A DNA stretch of 64,000 nt from Pseudomonas sp. ANT_H12B (GCF_008369325.1 NZ_VOBI01000020.1:1-64000); one strand, 5' to 3'. Shown: positions 8,963-16,101, counted from the first letter of the stretch. The notes: generated by a model from the sequence alone, not told the origin. Translations and numbers: made by a program.

Positions 8963-9272
8963 TGTGGGAATCACCCAGTATTCATTGGCCGAAACTGTTC
9001 GACTAAGGGTTTTGGAGCATCCACGCGGCGCCCTCAAGCGCCACCGCAGCGACTACCGGCAGGCCGAAGGCAAAGGCGACGAGTCGACCCTGGTCAGCAC
9101 CTCTGTCAGAAACCTCCTCACGACAAGCGGCATGCAGTCGGGTTAACCATCCCTTAACCGCGCGGTCCAAAACTTTACTGGACCGCACGCCCTCAGACTT
9201 CTCTGATGCCCAGTGCGGCAGGTTCGGCGCCTATACGTCGAGCTGACTTTTCGCCTGCACCGGAGACTCTTC
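8963..9272. other. Intergenic stretch with a hairpin and a doubtful small ORF
   Basis: No convincing gene. GCGGTCCA-N9-TGGACCGC at 9162-9186 is a perfect 8-bp-arm hairpin without a T run. A minus-strand frame at 9188-9003 (61 codons) has Pseudomonas-like codons and a hydrophobic C-terminus (FAFGLPVVAAVALEG) but no ribosome site or recognised family. It could be a gene remnant. Confidence 0.3.
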
Positions 9273-9539
9273 ATGAACACCCGCACATTGCTACTGACCA
9301 CTGCCCTCGCCTGCACCGCGTTTGCCGGCCTCGCTCAAGCCAACGACTCCACATCCGCTCAAGCCGTGCCGTATCACTACGGTATGCCGTTGCATATAGC
9401 CAAGGTCGTTTCGCTCACCGAACCTACGACCCTGGACTGCAAAGTCATTACGGCTGAAATGAAGTACATCGACACCACGGGCAAACCTGCGGAAATCGCC
9501 TACAGAAAACTTTCTGACGCGTGCAGTTATCAAAACTGA
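9273..9539 (+). CDS. Small secreted DUF2790-type protein
   Basis: 88 residues with a clear signal peptide (MNTRTLLLTTALACTAFAG, cleavage after LAQA near 22). The mature part has the pattern of Pseudomonas DUF2790 proteins: YGMPLHIAKVVSL, a Cys in LDCKVITAEM, and the ending YRKLSDACSYQN. The two cysteines may form a disulfide in the periplasm. The ATG at 9273 is preceded by CGGAGA, and the longer upstream frame would bury the signal peptide. Function unknown. Confidence 0.8.
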   Translation: MNTRTLLLTTALACTAFAGLAQANDSTSAQAVPYHYGMPLHIAKVVSLTEPTTLDCKVITAEMKYIDTTGKPAEIAYRKLSDACSYQN

Positions 9540-9629
9540 CTGAAACGTCTGAAATAACACCAGGCGGTATTGCGGTGAGGGATCTGGCGCTATGCTCTAG
9601 CGCCTCCCTTACTGCCGCAAGGATTCGCC

Positions 9630-10025
9630 ATGCAGTTGTCGTTTCGCACCTTGTCGACCCTGACTTCTTTTCTGTGTTTTCTATTGGTGCTGGTCTGGGG
9701 TTTGACGCCCGACTGGTTGTTGTCGACTTGGAGCATTGAATACTCGTCAGCCACAGGTTTGGTCGCCAGGCGCATTGCGGTGCTGTTCGCGGCATTGGGC
9801 GTGATGTTTTTTCTGGTTCGAAACGAGTCGCCGTCAGTAACCCGCGACGCAATGAGCAGCGGTTTCATGATCGGTTGTTTTGGTCTGGCAGCAATGGGCA
9901 TCGGCGAAATGTGCAGTGGCCATGCCGGTCCGGGCATTTTGCTTGCAGTGGTGGTCGAGCTGGCGCTGGGTCTGGCTTTTCTCCAGACCCAGCGCCTGTC
10001 GGTGGAACTCGAAACCGTGGGTTAA
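9630..10025 (+). CDS. Hypothetical inner-membrane protein with four helices
   Basis: 131 residues with four hydrophobic segments (about 8-29, 48-62, 77-94, 100-118). No family recognised. AAGGA lies seven bases before the ATG. The leader before it contains a hairpin (GGCGCTA-N5-TAGCGCC, 9586-9604) extended by GGGA/TCCC. Its stop overlaps the stop of the convergent DUF1652 gene in the bases TTAA (10022-10025). Confidence 0.75.
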   Translation: MQLSFRTLSTLTSFLCFLLVLVWGLTPDWLLSTWSIEYSSATGLVARRIAVLFAALGVMFFLVRNESPSVTRDAMSSGFMIGCFGLAAMGIGEMCSGHAGPGILLAVVVELALGLAFLQTQRLSVELETVG

Positions 10026-10288
10026 AGGGCTTTCCGGTCTGGATGCAGAGTTTGATTAACAGACCCCTCCATGTCGGAGCGCAGTCCAGCGATCAAGTCG
10101 TTGATTTCTCGGCAACCATTTAGCTGTTTGGCATTTATTCCGGTCACCATCAAATCGAGGTGATCGGTTTGACGATCGGAATATACCTTTACGGTCATCG
10201 ACAGGTCCGGCGACAGCGTGCATTGACAACGTTTCGGCAGAAAACTGCTTTCAATGATGTTGCGAAGTTCCAAGGCAGAAAGAAACAT
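10022..10288 (-). CDS. DUF1652 family protein
   Basis: 88 residues starting MFLSALELRNIIESSFLP. This N-terminus, and the Cys pair in KRCQCTLSPDLSMTVKVY, are typical of the small cytoplasmic DUF1652 proteins widespread in Pseudomonas. Function is unknown. I choose the ATG at 10288 because AAGGAGAGGG sits just upstream; the longer frame to 10384 lacks a ribosome site. It converges with the membrane-protein gene at 9630. Confidence 0.82.
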   Translation of the reverse strand: MFLSALELRNIIESSFLPKRCQCTLSPDLSMTVKVYSDRQTDHLDLMVTGINAKQLNGCREINDLIAGLRSDMEGSVNQTLHPDRKAL

Positions 10289-10301
10289 GGTGACCCTCTC
10301 C

Positions 10302-10330
10302 TTTATATGAGACTGCCAATCAAACATCAA
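10302..10330 (-). promoter_or_regulatory. Predicted sigma70 promoter of the DUF1652 gene
   Basis: On the minus strand TTGATG (10330-10325), a 17-base spacer and TATAAA (10307-10302). The -10 box ends only 13 bases before the ATG, so the 5' leader would be about six bases and would start inside the Shine-Dalgarno sequence. Confidence 0.4.
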
Positions 10331-10453
10331 CGCTGACTCAATGAAGTGCCCGGTCAGCTTAAGATCAGCTACAGCATAAAACATGCCTGGGATTTCGCCC
10401 TGCAGCTCATCGGTAAATCAACGGTTTAGCAAAATGGTGGGCAAATGGCCTCA

Positions 10454-10514
10454 TGCAATTTGCAAGAAAGGCCAGGGATAGCCCGGCAAATTGCACACCC
10501 GCTACGGCGGGTTT
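10454..10514 (+). ncRNA. Candidate structured small RNA or 3' structure
   Basis: A perfect 10-bp stem TGCAATTTGC/GCAAATTGCA (10454-10463, 10486-10495) encloses a 22-base loop that contains CAGGGATA, similar to an RsmA-type GGA site. It is followed after one base by ACCCGC-TACG-GCGGGT (10497-10512) and TT, a terminator-like tetraloop stem. No gene reads into it on the plus strand and no clear promoter was found, so this is only a structural candidate. Confidence 0.3.
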
Positions 10515-10593
10515 GCATTAACCGCTGACGGCAATAAAAATGTTGCCAAACAATTCAGTATCCGCTGCCCCCACTCACAAGCAAGGAGGCATC

Positions 10594-10662
10594 ATGGGTT
10601 CATTGACCTTAATCACTACCGTCCGGCTGTTGGTTGCCGGGCTATCGACGATTCAGCAATAG
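10594..10662 (+). CDS. Candidate 22-residue hydrophobic peptide
   Basis: ATG at 10594 has a strong ribosome site (AAGGAGG, six bases upstream) and opens a 22-codon frame ending TAG at 10660-10662. The peptide (MGSLTLITTVRLLVAGLST..) is hydrophobic with one Arg, long enough for a single membrane helix. It ends 12 bases before the convergent threonine dehydratase stop. There is no homology evidence; the ribosome site is the main argument. Confidence 0.35.
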   Translation: MGSLTLITTVRLLVAGLSTIQQ

Positions 10663-10674
10663 CCGGTTCAGGCC

Positions 10675-11688
10675 TCATGCCGCGGCGCCGTTCAATGCAG
10701 CGCGTTCCGCTACATGCCGCAAACTATCGAAATTGATATTGGCGCCTGAGTCGATCGCCACCAGGGTCTGACCACAGGCGCCGGTTTGTGCTACATATCT
10801 TTTGATTCCGGCGACGGCCAGAGCACCGGAGGGTTCGGTGATCGAGCGGGTGTCGTCGTAGATATTCTTGATCGCTGCGCACAGCTCGTCGTTGCTGACC
10901 GTCAACACTTCATCGACGCAAAACCGACAGACCTCAAAACCATAAGCACCAATCTGGGCCACAGCCACGCCATCGGCGAAAGTGCCTACGGACGGCAGGA
11001 CCACGCGTTCGCCCGCTTTTAATGCAGCATACAAACAAGCGGAATGTTCCGATTCGACGCCGATGATGCGCACTTCAGGGCGCAGGTATTTGACGTACGC
11101 GGCGATGCCGGCGATCAAGCCACCGCCGCCCACCGGAACGAAAATCGCGTCCAGCGGCCCTTGGTGCTGGCGAAGGATTTCCATGCCCACCGTGCCCTGC
11201 CCCGCAATCACGTCCGGGTCATCGAACGGCGAAACAAAGGTTCGGCCGGTTTGCCGGGCCAGGTTCAGCGCATAGTCCAGAGCAAACGGAAAACTATCAC
11301 CGTGCAGTACGGCATCGGCCCCTCGACTGCGCACGCCAAGCACCTTCAATTCCGGCGTTGTACACGGCATAACGATGGTTGCGGCAATTCCCAGTTCACG
11401 CGCCGCCAATGCCACGCCCTGGGCATGGTTGCCCGCCGATGCGGTGATCACGCCGCGAGCCTTTTGCTCATCGCTCAGTTGCACCAGCTTGTTGTAGGCG
11501 CCGCGAATCTTGAAGGAAAAGGTCGGTTGCAGATCTTCGCGCTTGAGCAGGATCTGATTGCCCAAGGCCTCGGACAGCGCCGGTGCCGCTTGCAACGGCG
11601 TGCGCACCGCCAGCTCGTACACAGGCGCGGCGAGGATCTTTTTCACGTAGTGCTCAAGCAAGGTCTGCTGGGCGTGGGTGCTGCTCAT
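10675..11688 (-). CDS. ilvA: Threonine dehydratase, short form without the C-terminal regulatory domain
   Basis: 337-residue PLP enzyme converting threonine to 2-oxobutanoate and ammonia, the first step toward isoleucine. The PLP lysine is in TFSFKIRGAYNKL (about residues 54-66), the substrate loop is TASAGNHAQGVA and the phosphate-binding glycines are VPVGGGGLIAG. The sequence follows the catalytic domain of biosynthetic IlvA to its end (SGANINFDSLRHVAERAAL) and stops where the ACT-like domains would begin, so feedback inhibition by isoleucine through that domain is not expected. AGGAG precedes the ATG. An apparent attenuator lies upstream. A catabolic (TdcB-like) role is possible, but the leader argues for a biosynthetic one. 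Confidence 0.9.
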   Translation of the reverse strand: MSSTHAQQTLLEHYVKKILAAPVYELAVRTPLQAAPALSEALGNQILLKREDLQPTFSFKIRGAYNKLVQLSDEQKARGVITASAGNHAQGVALAARELGIAATIVMPCTTPELKVLGVRSRGADAVLHGDSFPFALDYALNLARQTGRTFVSPFDDPDVIAGQGTVGMEILRQHQGPLDAIFVPVGGGGLIAGIAAYVKYLRPEVRIIGVESEHSACLYAALKAGERVVLPSVGTFADGVAVAQIGAYGFEVCRFCVDEVLTVSNDELCAAIKNIYDDTRSITEPSGALAVAGIKRYVAQTGACGQTLVAIDSGANINFDSLRHVAERAALNGAAA

Positions 11689-11723
11689 GGTCGTCTCCTG
11701 ACATTGATCGAGCCCAGGAGACA

Positions 11724-11753
11724 GAAAATGAAAACCCGCCTCTAGGGCGGGTT
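11724..11753 (-). terminator. Attenuator terminator upstream of ilvA
   Basis: Minus-strand RNA reads AACCCGCC, a five-base loop, GGCGGGTT and then TTCATTTTC. This is a GC-rich 8-bp stem followed by a T-rich tract, 35 bases before the ilvA start and 18 bases after the leader-peptide stop. The 5' arm (CCCGCC, 11751-11746) can pair instead with GGCGGG inside the end of the leader ORF (11781-11776). Confidence 0.75.
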
Positions 11754-11771
11754 GGGTGCTGCAGTCGTGAG

Positions 11772-11837
11772 CTAGCCCGCCAGATAAGGAATGGCGGTAA
11801 TAATGCTTGGCTGGCAGCGCAATACGGTGGAAGTCAT
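11772..11837 (-). CDS. Leader peptide of the ilvA attenuator (21 codons)
   Basis: ATG at 11837 opens a 21-codon frame ending in TAG (11774-11772). It encodes Thr at codons 2, 4 and 14, Val5, Leu6, Ile at 12, 13 and 16, and Leu19. Nine of 21 residues are Thr or branched-chain, as expected for a leader sensing isoleucine or threonine charging. There is no Shine-Dalgarno sequence: the sigma70 -10 box ends six bases before the ATG, so the transcript probably starts at or next to the A of the ATG (leaderless). The last codons (Leu-Ala-Gly-stop) contain the antiterminator strand GGCGGG, so a ribosome reaching the stop would mask it. Confidence 0.65.
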   Translation of the reverse strand: MTSTVLRCQPSIITAIPYLAG

Positions 11838-11843
11838 GGCTGG

Positions 11844-11872
11844 AAATTAGCCGGGCGCTGGTGGCAAGTCAA
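11844..11872 (-). promoter_or_regulatory. Sigma70 promoter of the ilvA leader
   Basis: Minus strand TTGACT (11872-11867), exactly 17 bases, TAATTT (11849-11844). The predicted start of transcription falls at or within a base or two of the leader ATG at 11837. Confidence 0.65.
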
Positions 11873-11935
11873 TGGCCAATTTTCTTTGGAGCCTATAGGC
11901 TGGCGATTCTGCTCATCGTCCCAAGGAAGGAAACC

Positions 11936-12253
11936 ATGAAGTCTGTCGCCCTGCCCCTCATTGCCCTGATCGCCTTTGCCGGCTACACCGTTTCGGTGAT
12001 GCTGCGGGCTGAGCAGTCGTTGATCGATTTCGGCATCAGCCTGATGTCGCGACCGGATACTGCGCAGGTGGTGATTGATCTTTACTTGTTGGCAAGCCTG
12101 GCCGGAATCTGTATGTATCGCGATGCACGCAAGCGTGGGCAGTCGAGGTTGTCGGTTGCTCCCTACCTGTTGATTACCGCGATTTTTGTGTCCATCGGGC
12201 CGTTGTTGTATCTGGTTGTTCGCAGTTTGCAGGATAGGAAGTTGCGTGCTTGA
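11936..12253 (+). CDS. Small membrane protein, DUF2834-like
   Basis: 105 residues with three hydrophobic segments (about 4-22, 46-62, 78-98). The arrangement of an internal MYRDARKRG loop followed by GPLLYLV resembles DUF2834 inner-membrane proteins of unknown function. AAGGAAGG precedes the ATG at 11936. It is divergent from the ilvA leader, with about 65 bases between that promoter's -35 box and this start. Confidence 0.72.
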   Translation: MKSVALPLIALIAFAGYTVSVMLRAEQSLIDFGISLMSRPDTAQVVIDLYLLASLAGICMYRDARKRGQSRLSVAPYLLITAIFVSIGPLLYLVVRSLQDRKLRA

Positions 12254-12256
12254 GAT

Positions 12257-12340
12257 CGCCTTCGCGAGCAAGCTCGCTCCCACATTGGATTTGTGGCGTA
12301 CGCAAATCCCTTGTGGGAGCGAGCCTGCTCACGAAGGCGG
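12257..12340. repeat. REP doublet
   Basis: CGCCTTCGCGAGCAAGCTCG at 12257 and the inverted CTTGTGGGAGCGAGCCTGC...GAAGGCGG to 12340 form a REP pair of the GAGCAAGCTCGCTCCCACA subtype, between convergent genes. Confidence 0.85.
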
Positions 12341-12357
12341 CCTGACAGTCAACACAT

Positions 12358-13281
12358 TCACTTCGCCAACCGCCTCAGCCCAAGCACCATCATTCCAGCC
12401 CCCATCATCATCGCCATCAAAAACAACGGATACGAAACCCACCACGGTGCGCCCGCTGTCATCATGCTGAACTCGGACATACCGCCAATACTTGCAATCA
12501 AATTCAGCGGCAAAAACACCACATTGATCAATGTCAGTTTGCGCAGCAGGTTGTTCATGCTGTTGTTCATCAAGTTGCCCCGAGCGTCAATCAGCCCGGA
12601 GAACACCGTGGAGTAGATTTCCGCCTGTTTGTAGCACTGGTTGTTTTCGATAATCAGGTCGTCGATCAAACCAATGGCCTCGGCGCTGAAGAGCTCCTTT
12701 CCAGCATGGTTGCGCAGCCGCGTCAGGACCGCGCCGTTGCTGTGAATCGCATTGATGTAATAGATCAGGCTTTCGCTGAGGTTGAACATCTGGATCAAGT
12801 GCTGGTTTTGCATCGACGCGTTGAATTTCTGTTGCAACTCCCGGGCAACCATCTTGATGACTTTCAGATGGCCCAAATAGTGATGGATGTTGTTGAACAG
12901 CAAGTCGAGTAACACATCCAGCGGCGAATTCAGCGGCTGCCGCAGGCCCAGACCGCTGAGCGGCGCGTCGTCGGTGGCGATCACTAGAAGGCGATGTTCG
13001 CAAAACAATAAGCCGCACGACGACACTTCAAAGGCCAGGCTGCCGGCGCCGGAGTAGTTTTCCGGGCGTTTCCAGATCAGGAACAAGTTGTCGGGATGGA
13101 ACTCGATGCGCGACACCTCGTCCGGGTCCAGCGCCGAAGCCAAGGCGTGTTCATCAAGCTTGAAATGACTGTGCAGCAGATCCCGCTCGGCCGCATCGGG
13201 ATTACTGAACAGCATCACGTCGGCATCGATCCGTTCGACCGATTGCAGCGCGCCTTGGGTCAGTTGAAAGCTCTTGATCAT
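12358..13281 (-). CDS. CorA-like divalent cation transporter with GMS in place of GMN
   Basis: 307 residues: a cytoplasmic N-terminal domain, a long helical stretch and two C-terminal membrane helices (about 245-265 and 280-300), the CorA/ZntB layout. The pore motif between the helices reads IGGMSEFSMM, so the canonical GMN selectivity triplet is GMS. This may alter ion preference or mark a ZntB-like or non-transporting member. It starts seven bases after the stop of the ATP-grasp gene, so the two form an operon. The link to the ATP-grasp ligase is unexplained; ATP-grasp enzymes need Mg2+, which is one possible connection. Confidence 0.85.
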   Translation of the reverse strand: MIKSFQLTQGALQSVERIDADVMLFSNPDAAERDLLHSHFKLDEHALASALDPDEVSRIEFHPDNLFLIWKRPENYSGAGSLAFEVSSCGLLFCEHRLLVIATDDAPLSGLGLRQPLNSPLDVLLDLLFNNIHHYLGHLKVIKMVARELQQKFNASMQNQHLIQMFNLSESLIYYINAIHSNGAVLTRLRNHAGKELFSAEAIGLIDDLIIENNQCYKQAEIYSTVFSGLIDARGNLMNNSMNNLLRKLTLINVVFLPLNLIASIGGMSEFSMMTAGAPWWVSYPLFLMAMMMGAGMMVLGLRRLAK

Positions 13282-13288
13282 CCGCTGC

Positions 13289-14863
13289 TCACCAGGCCTG
13301 GCCGCGACGCTTGAGTTCCAGGCGGCGGACGAACTCTTCCAGCACCAGAGAATACAGATCGTCCTGCAAGTAAGCGTCTTCGATGCCGGCGTCCATGTTC
13401 GGGTTGTCGTTGACCTCGATCACCACCACTTTATCGCCGGACTGTTTGAGGTCGACGCCGTAGAGGCCGTCGCCGATCAGGTTGGCGGTCTTCACGGCCA
13501 ATTCCACCACTGCGCGCGGTGCTTCGTGAACCGCCAGCGTGCGGCATTCTCCGTTGATGTCCTGACCCTTGGCCTTGTGGTTGTAGATCTGCCAGTGGCC
13601 CTTGGACATGAAGTACTGGCAGGCAAAGATCGGTTTGCGGTTGAGCACACCGATGCGCCAGTCGTACTCGGTGTAGAAAAATTCCTGGGCCAACAACAGC
13701 ACCGAATGTTCGAACAGTTCGGCGGTGGCTTCGAGCAAGGCTTGCTGGCTTTCGACCTTGATCACCCCTCGGGAGAAACAGCCATCGGGGATCTTCAACA
13801 CCAACGGAAAGCCCAGGCGCTCGCCGACCCGCTCGAAATCTTCCGGTCGCTCCTTGTAGAGGATTTCGGTGGCGGGCATGCCCAGTTGATGACTTTTGAG
13901 CAGGTCCGTCAGGTAGACCTTGTTGGTGCAGCGCAGGATTGAGGCCGGGTCATCCATCACCACCAACCCTTCGCTTTCAGCCTTTTTGGCGAAACGATAA
14001 GTGTGGTTGTCGACGCTGGTGGTCTCGCGAATCAGCAGACCGTCGTATTCGGCGATGCGTGCATAGTCTTTGCGCTCGATGAGCTCCACGTCGATGCCCA
14101 ACGTTTTGCCGACCCTGACAAAGTTGTCCAGTGCCTTGGCATTCGACGGCGGCAATGCTTCCTGCGGATCGTGCAGAATCGCCAGGTCATAACGGGCCAA
14201 TCGCCGGGAACGCGGCACGCGCCAAATCTTGCGACTGAAACTGTCGAGCGAGTTGGCAAACTGGTCTTCTTGGTCCTCGCGCAACTTATGCAGCGCACCT
14301 GACTTGATGCCTTCGATGTGCCAGCCGTTAGTTCTACGAAACTGAACTAACAAAATCGGACACGGGAACACCTCGAATAACTGGCGCGCCAGATCCTGCA
14401 ACGGTTCGATATTAGTTTTGCCAAAATAAAGTGTCAGGGTAAAGCCTTCGGTATCACTGTAAAGATGATTACTGAGGGCTTTTTCCAGGGGTTTATCCAG
14501 ATCGTCCAGAGCCAGGCCGTACAGGGATTTTTTGGTCAATTCGCTGATGGTTCGCACCGAAGGAATGACCTTGTGCCCCCGCGCTTCAGCCAGCAGCGAG
14601 CAGTAATAACCGTGCCCCAGGTACTTGTAGCTGCGGCACAGGTTGATCACCTGGACGCGTTTGCCCTGCTCGTTGGCACGAGCCTGCTCGAGGTATTCCT
14701 GAGCGCTGACGATGTCTTCACTGGGAAAATAAGAGGCCCAGTCTTCCTTGCGTTCGACGATGATAATCAACTGACTGGAGGTTCTATCCGAGCCACTGAA
14801 ATAAGTTGCTGCCGGCAAAGTTTGCTCGGATACTTCGCGCCAATGACCTTGTACCGCTGACAT
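13289..14863 (-). CDS. RimK-like ATP-grasp ligase with N-terminal RLAN domain
   Basis: 524 residues. The N-terminal half (about 30-200) matches the RLAN domain found before some RimK-type ligases. The C-terminal half (about 270-515) is an ATP-grasp fold with the lysines of FPLVLKIPDGCFSRGV, a QEFFYTEYDWRIGV strand and the metal-binding VVVIEVNDNPNMDAGIED. Family members join an amino acid to a carboxylate through an acyl phosphate. The product here is unknown. The ATG at 14863 is chosen because the longer frame (to 15001) crosses the divergent promoter and the neighbouring start. It is co-transcribed with the CorA-like gene and divergent from a GNAT-C39 fusion, a pairing that recurs with RLAN ligases. 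Confidence 0.87.
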   Translation of the reverse strand: MSAVQGHWREVSEQTLPAATYFSGSDRTSSQLIIIVERKEDWASYFPSEDIVSAQEYLEQARANEQGKRVQVINLCRSYKYLGHGYYCSLLAEARGHKVIPSVRTISELTKKSLYGLALDDLDKPLEKALSNHLYSDTEGFTLTLYFGKTNIEPLQDLARQLFEVFPCPILLVQFRRTNGWHIEGIKSGALHKLREDQEDQFANSLDSFSRKIWRVPRSRRLARYDLAILHDPQEALPPSNAKALDNFVRVGKTLGIDVELIERKDYARIAEYDGLLIRETTSVDNHTYRFAKKAESEGLVVMDDPASILRCTNKVYLTDLLKSHQLGMPATEILYKERPEDFERVGERLGFPLVLKIPDGCFSRGVIKVESQQALLEATAELFEHSVLLLAQEFFYTEYDWRIGVLNRKPIFACQYFMSKGHWQIYNHKAKGQDINGECRTLAVHEAPRAVVELAVKTANLIGDGLYGVDLKQSGDKVVVIEVNDNPNMDAGIEDAYLQDDLYSLVLEEFVRRLELKRRGQAW

Positions 14864-14930
14864 AGTGATTGATCCGTTGGAGAACAAGACCTTTCCTATT
14901 AAGCACGAACTTTTTTGAAAGTCTCGTTTC

Positions 14931-14940
14931 GTTACGTAAC
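14931..14940. promoter_or_regulatory. Perfect palindrome in the divergent ligase/GNAT-C39 promoter
   Basis: GTTACGTAAC lies in the 92-base gap between the divergent ATP-grasp and GNAT-C39 genes, 15 bases before the latter's ATG. It may be an operator. A 10-base palindrome could also occur by chance. Confidence 0.25.
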
Positions 14941-14955
14941 TTTTACGGCGGTTAT

Positions 14956-16059
14956 ATGAATCTTGTCTTTCGGCTGGCGGTAGTTGAAGACTTACCCGCA
15001 CTGTTGGCCCTTGAACAGCAATGTTTCACCACGGATCGGCTCACCAGTCGCAGTTTTCAATGGATGATCACCCGGGCTCACGGGCAGCTGTTGGTGGCCC
15101 AGCGTGGCGAGCAACTGGTCGGTTATGCCGTGGTGCTGTTTCACCGCGGCACTTCGCTAGCGCGCCTCTATTCGATTGCGATTGCCGCCGAGGCGCGCGG
15201 TAGCGGGTTGGGCAAACAGTTGTTGCAACGCATCGAATCCTGCGCCGTTGAGCACGATTGCGCCTACTTGCGGCTGGAAGTGCGCATCGACAATCCAGCG
15301 GCGATTGCGCTGTATGAGCGCAACGGTTACCAACGTTTCGCGTTGATTCATGACTATTACCAGGACCATGCCGATGCGCTGCGCCTGGAGAAACGCATCC
15401 TCGAGCACCGCGACTCACGCAACATCAAGGTGCCCTGGTACCCGCAGACCACCGATTTCACCTGCGGTCCGGCTTGCCTGTTAATGGCTATGGGGGCGTT
15501 GCAACAGGATCGAGTGCTGGAGCGCCGCGAGGAACTGCAAATCTGGCGCGAGGCAACGACCGTGTTCATGACTTCCGGCCACGGCGGCTGCAGCCCTCAA
15601 GGGCTGGCATTGGCGGCGTGGCGACGGGGGTTTCGAGTACGTCTGCAACTGAGTATGGCCGAGCCGTTGTTCCTCGATGGCGTGCGCGATGAGCATAAAA
15701 AAGACGTCATGCGGTTGGTGCACGAGGAGTTTACGACACAGCTACAAGAGACCGATGTGGAGCGAATGATCGGCGGCGCGCTGGACCTGCCTCGGCTACT
15801 GGACGAAGGTGGACAACCGCTGGTACTGATCAGCAGTTATCGCCTGACCCGTTCGAAGTCCCCGCACTGGGTGATCGTCACCGATTGCGATGAAGAGTTC
15901 GTCTACCTGCACGATCCGGATGTCGATCACAGCCAGCATCGGCAACCCATGGACTGCCAGCACTTGCCGGTCAGTCATGGGGAGTTTGAGAAAATGAGCG
16001 GCTTTGGACGGGGCAAATTGAAGGCGACAGTGATTGTGTATGCCCGATCTTCAAACTGA
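14956..16059 (+). CDS. Fusion of GNAT N-acetyltransferase and C39-like peptidase
   Basis: 367 residues. Residues about 1-150 are a RimI-like GNAT domain: acetyl-CoA loop EARGSGLGKQLL, then NPAAIALYERNGYQR. Residues about 160-365 are a C39-type cysteine peptidase: nucleophile in DFTCGPACLLMAMGAL, then His in SPHWVIVTD and Asp in YLHDPD, a complete triad. There is no export signal, so it acts in the cytoplasm. A protein that acetylates and cleaves, encoded opposite an ATP-grasp peptide ligase, suggests making or trimming a peptide or modifying a protein terminus; that role is inference. The start at 14956 is set by the GNAT N-terminus. Confidence 0.87.
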   Translation: MNLVFRLAVVEDLPALLALEQQCFTTDRLTSRSFQWMITRAHGQLLVAQRGEQLVGYAVVLFHRGTSLARLYSIAIAAEARGSGLGKQLLQRIESCAVEHDCAYLRLEVRIDNPAAIALYERNGYQRFALIHDYYQDHADALRLEKRILEHRDSRNIKVPWYPQTTDFTCGPACLLMAMGALQQDRVLERREELQIWREATTVFMTSGHGGCSPQGLALAAWRRGFRVRLQLSMAEPLFLDGVRDEHKKDVMRLVHEEFTTQLQETDVERMIGGALDLPRLLDEGGQPLVLISSYRLTRSKSPHWVIVTDCDEEFVYLHDPDVDHSQHRQPMDCQHLPVSHGEFEKMSGFGRGKLKATVIVYARSSN

Positions 16060-16090
16060 TCGTTCCCATGCTCCGCGTGGGAATGATCAG
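16056..16090. repeat. GATCGTTCCCATGC-type palindromic repeat
   Basis: CTGATCGTTCCCATGC-TCC-GCGTGGGAATGATCAG, the same family as the repeat after mtlZ. The GNAT-C39 stop codon TGA lies within its first bases. Confidence 0.75.
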
Positions 16091-16101
16091 TCGGGAGTGA
16101 G

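Noticed and set aside
9003..9188. 61-codon minus-strand frame with a hydrophobic C-terminus
   Set aside because: Codon use is plausible, but there is no ribosome site or known family and a hairpin lies in its start; mentioned in the intergenic entry only.
11728..11745. Short plus-strand ORF ATGAAAACCCGCCTCTAG with AGGAG upstream (MKTRL)
   Set aside because: It lies across the minus-strand attenuator terminator and its good ribosome site is probably chance; the minus-strand arrangement explains the sequence better.
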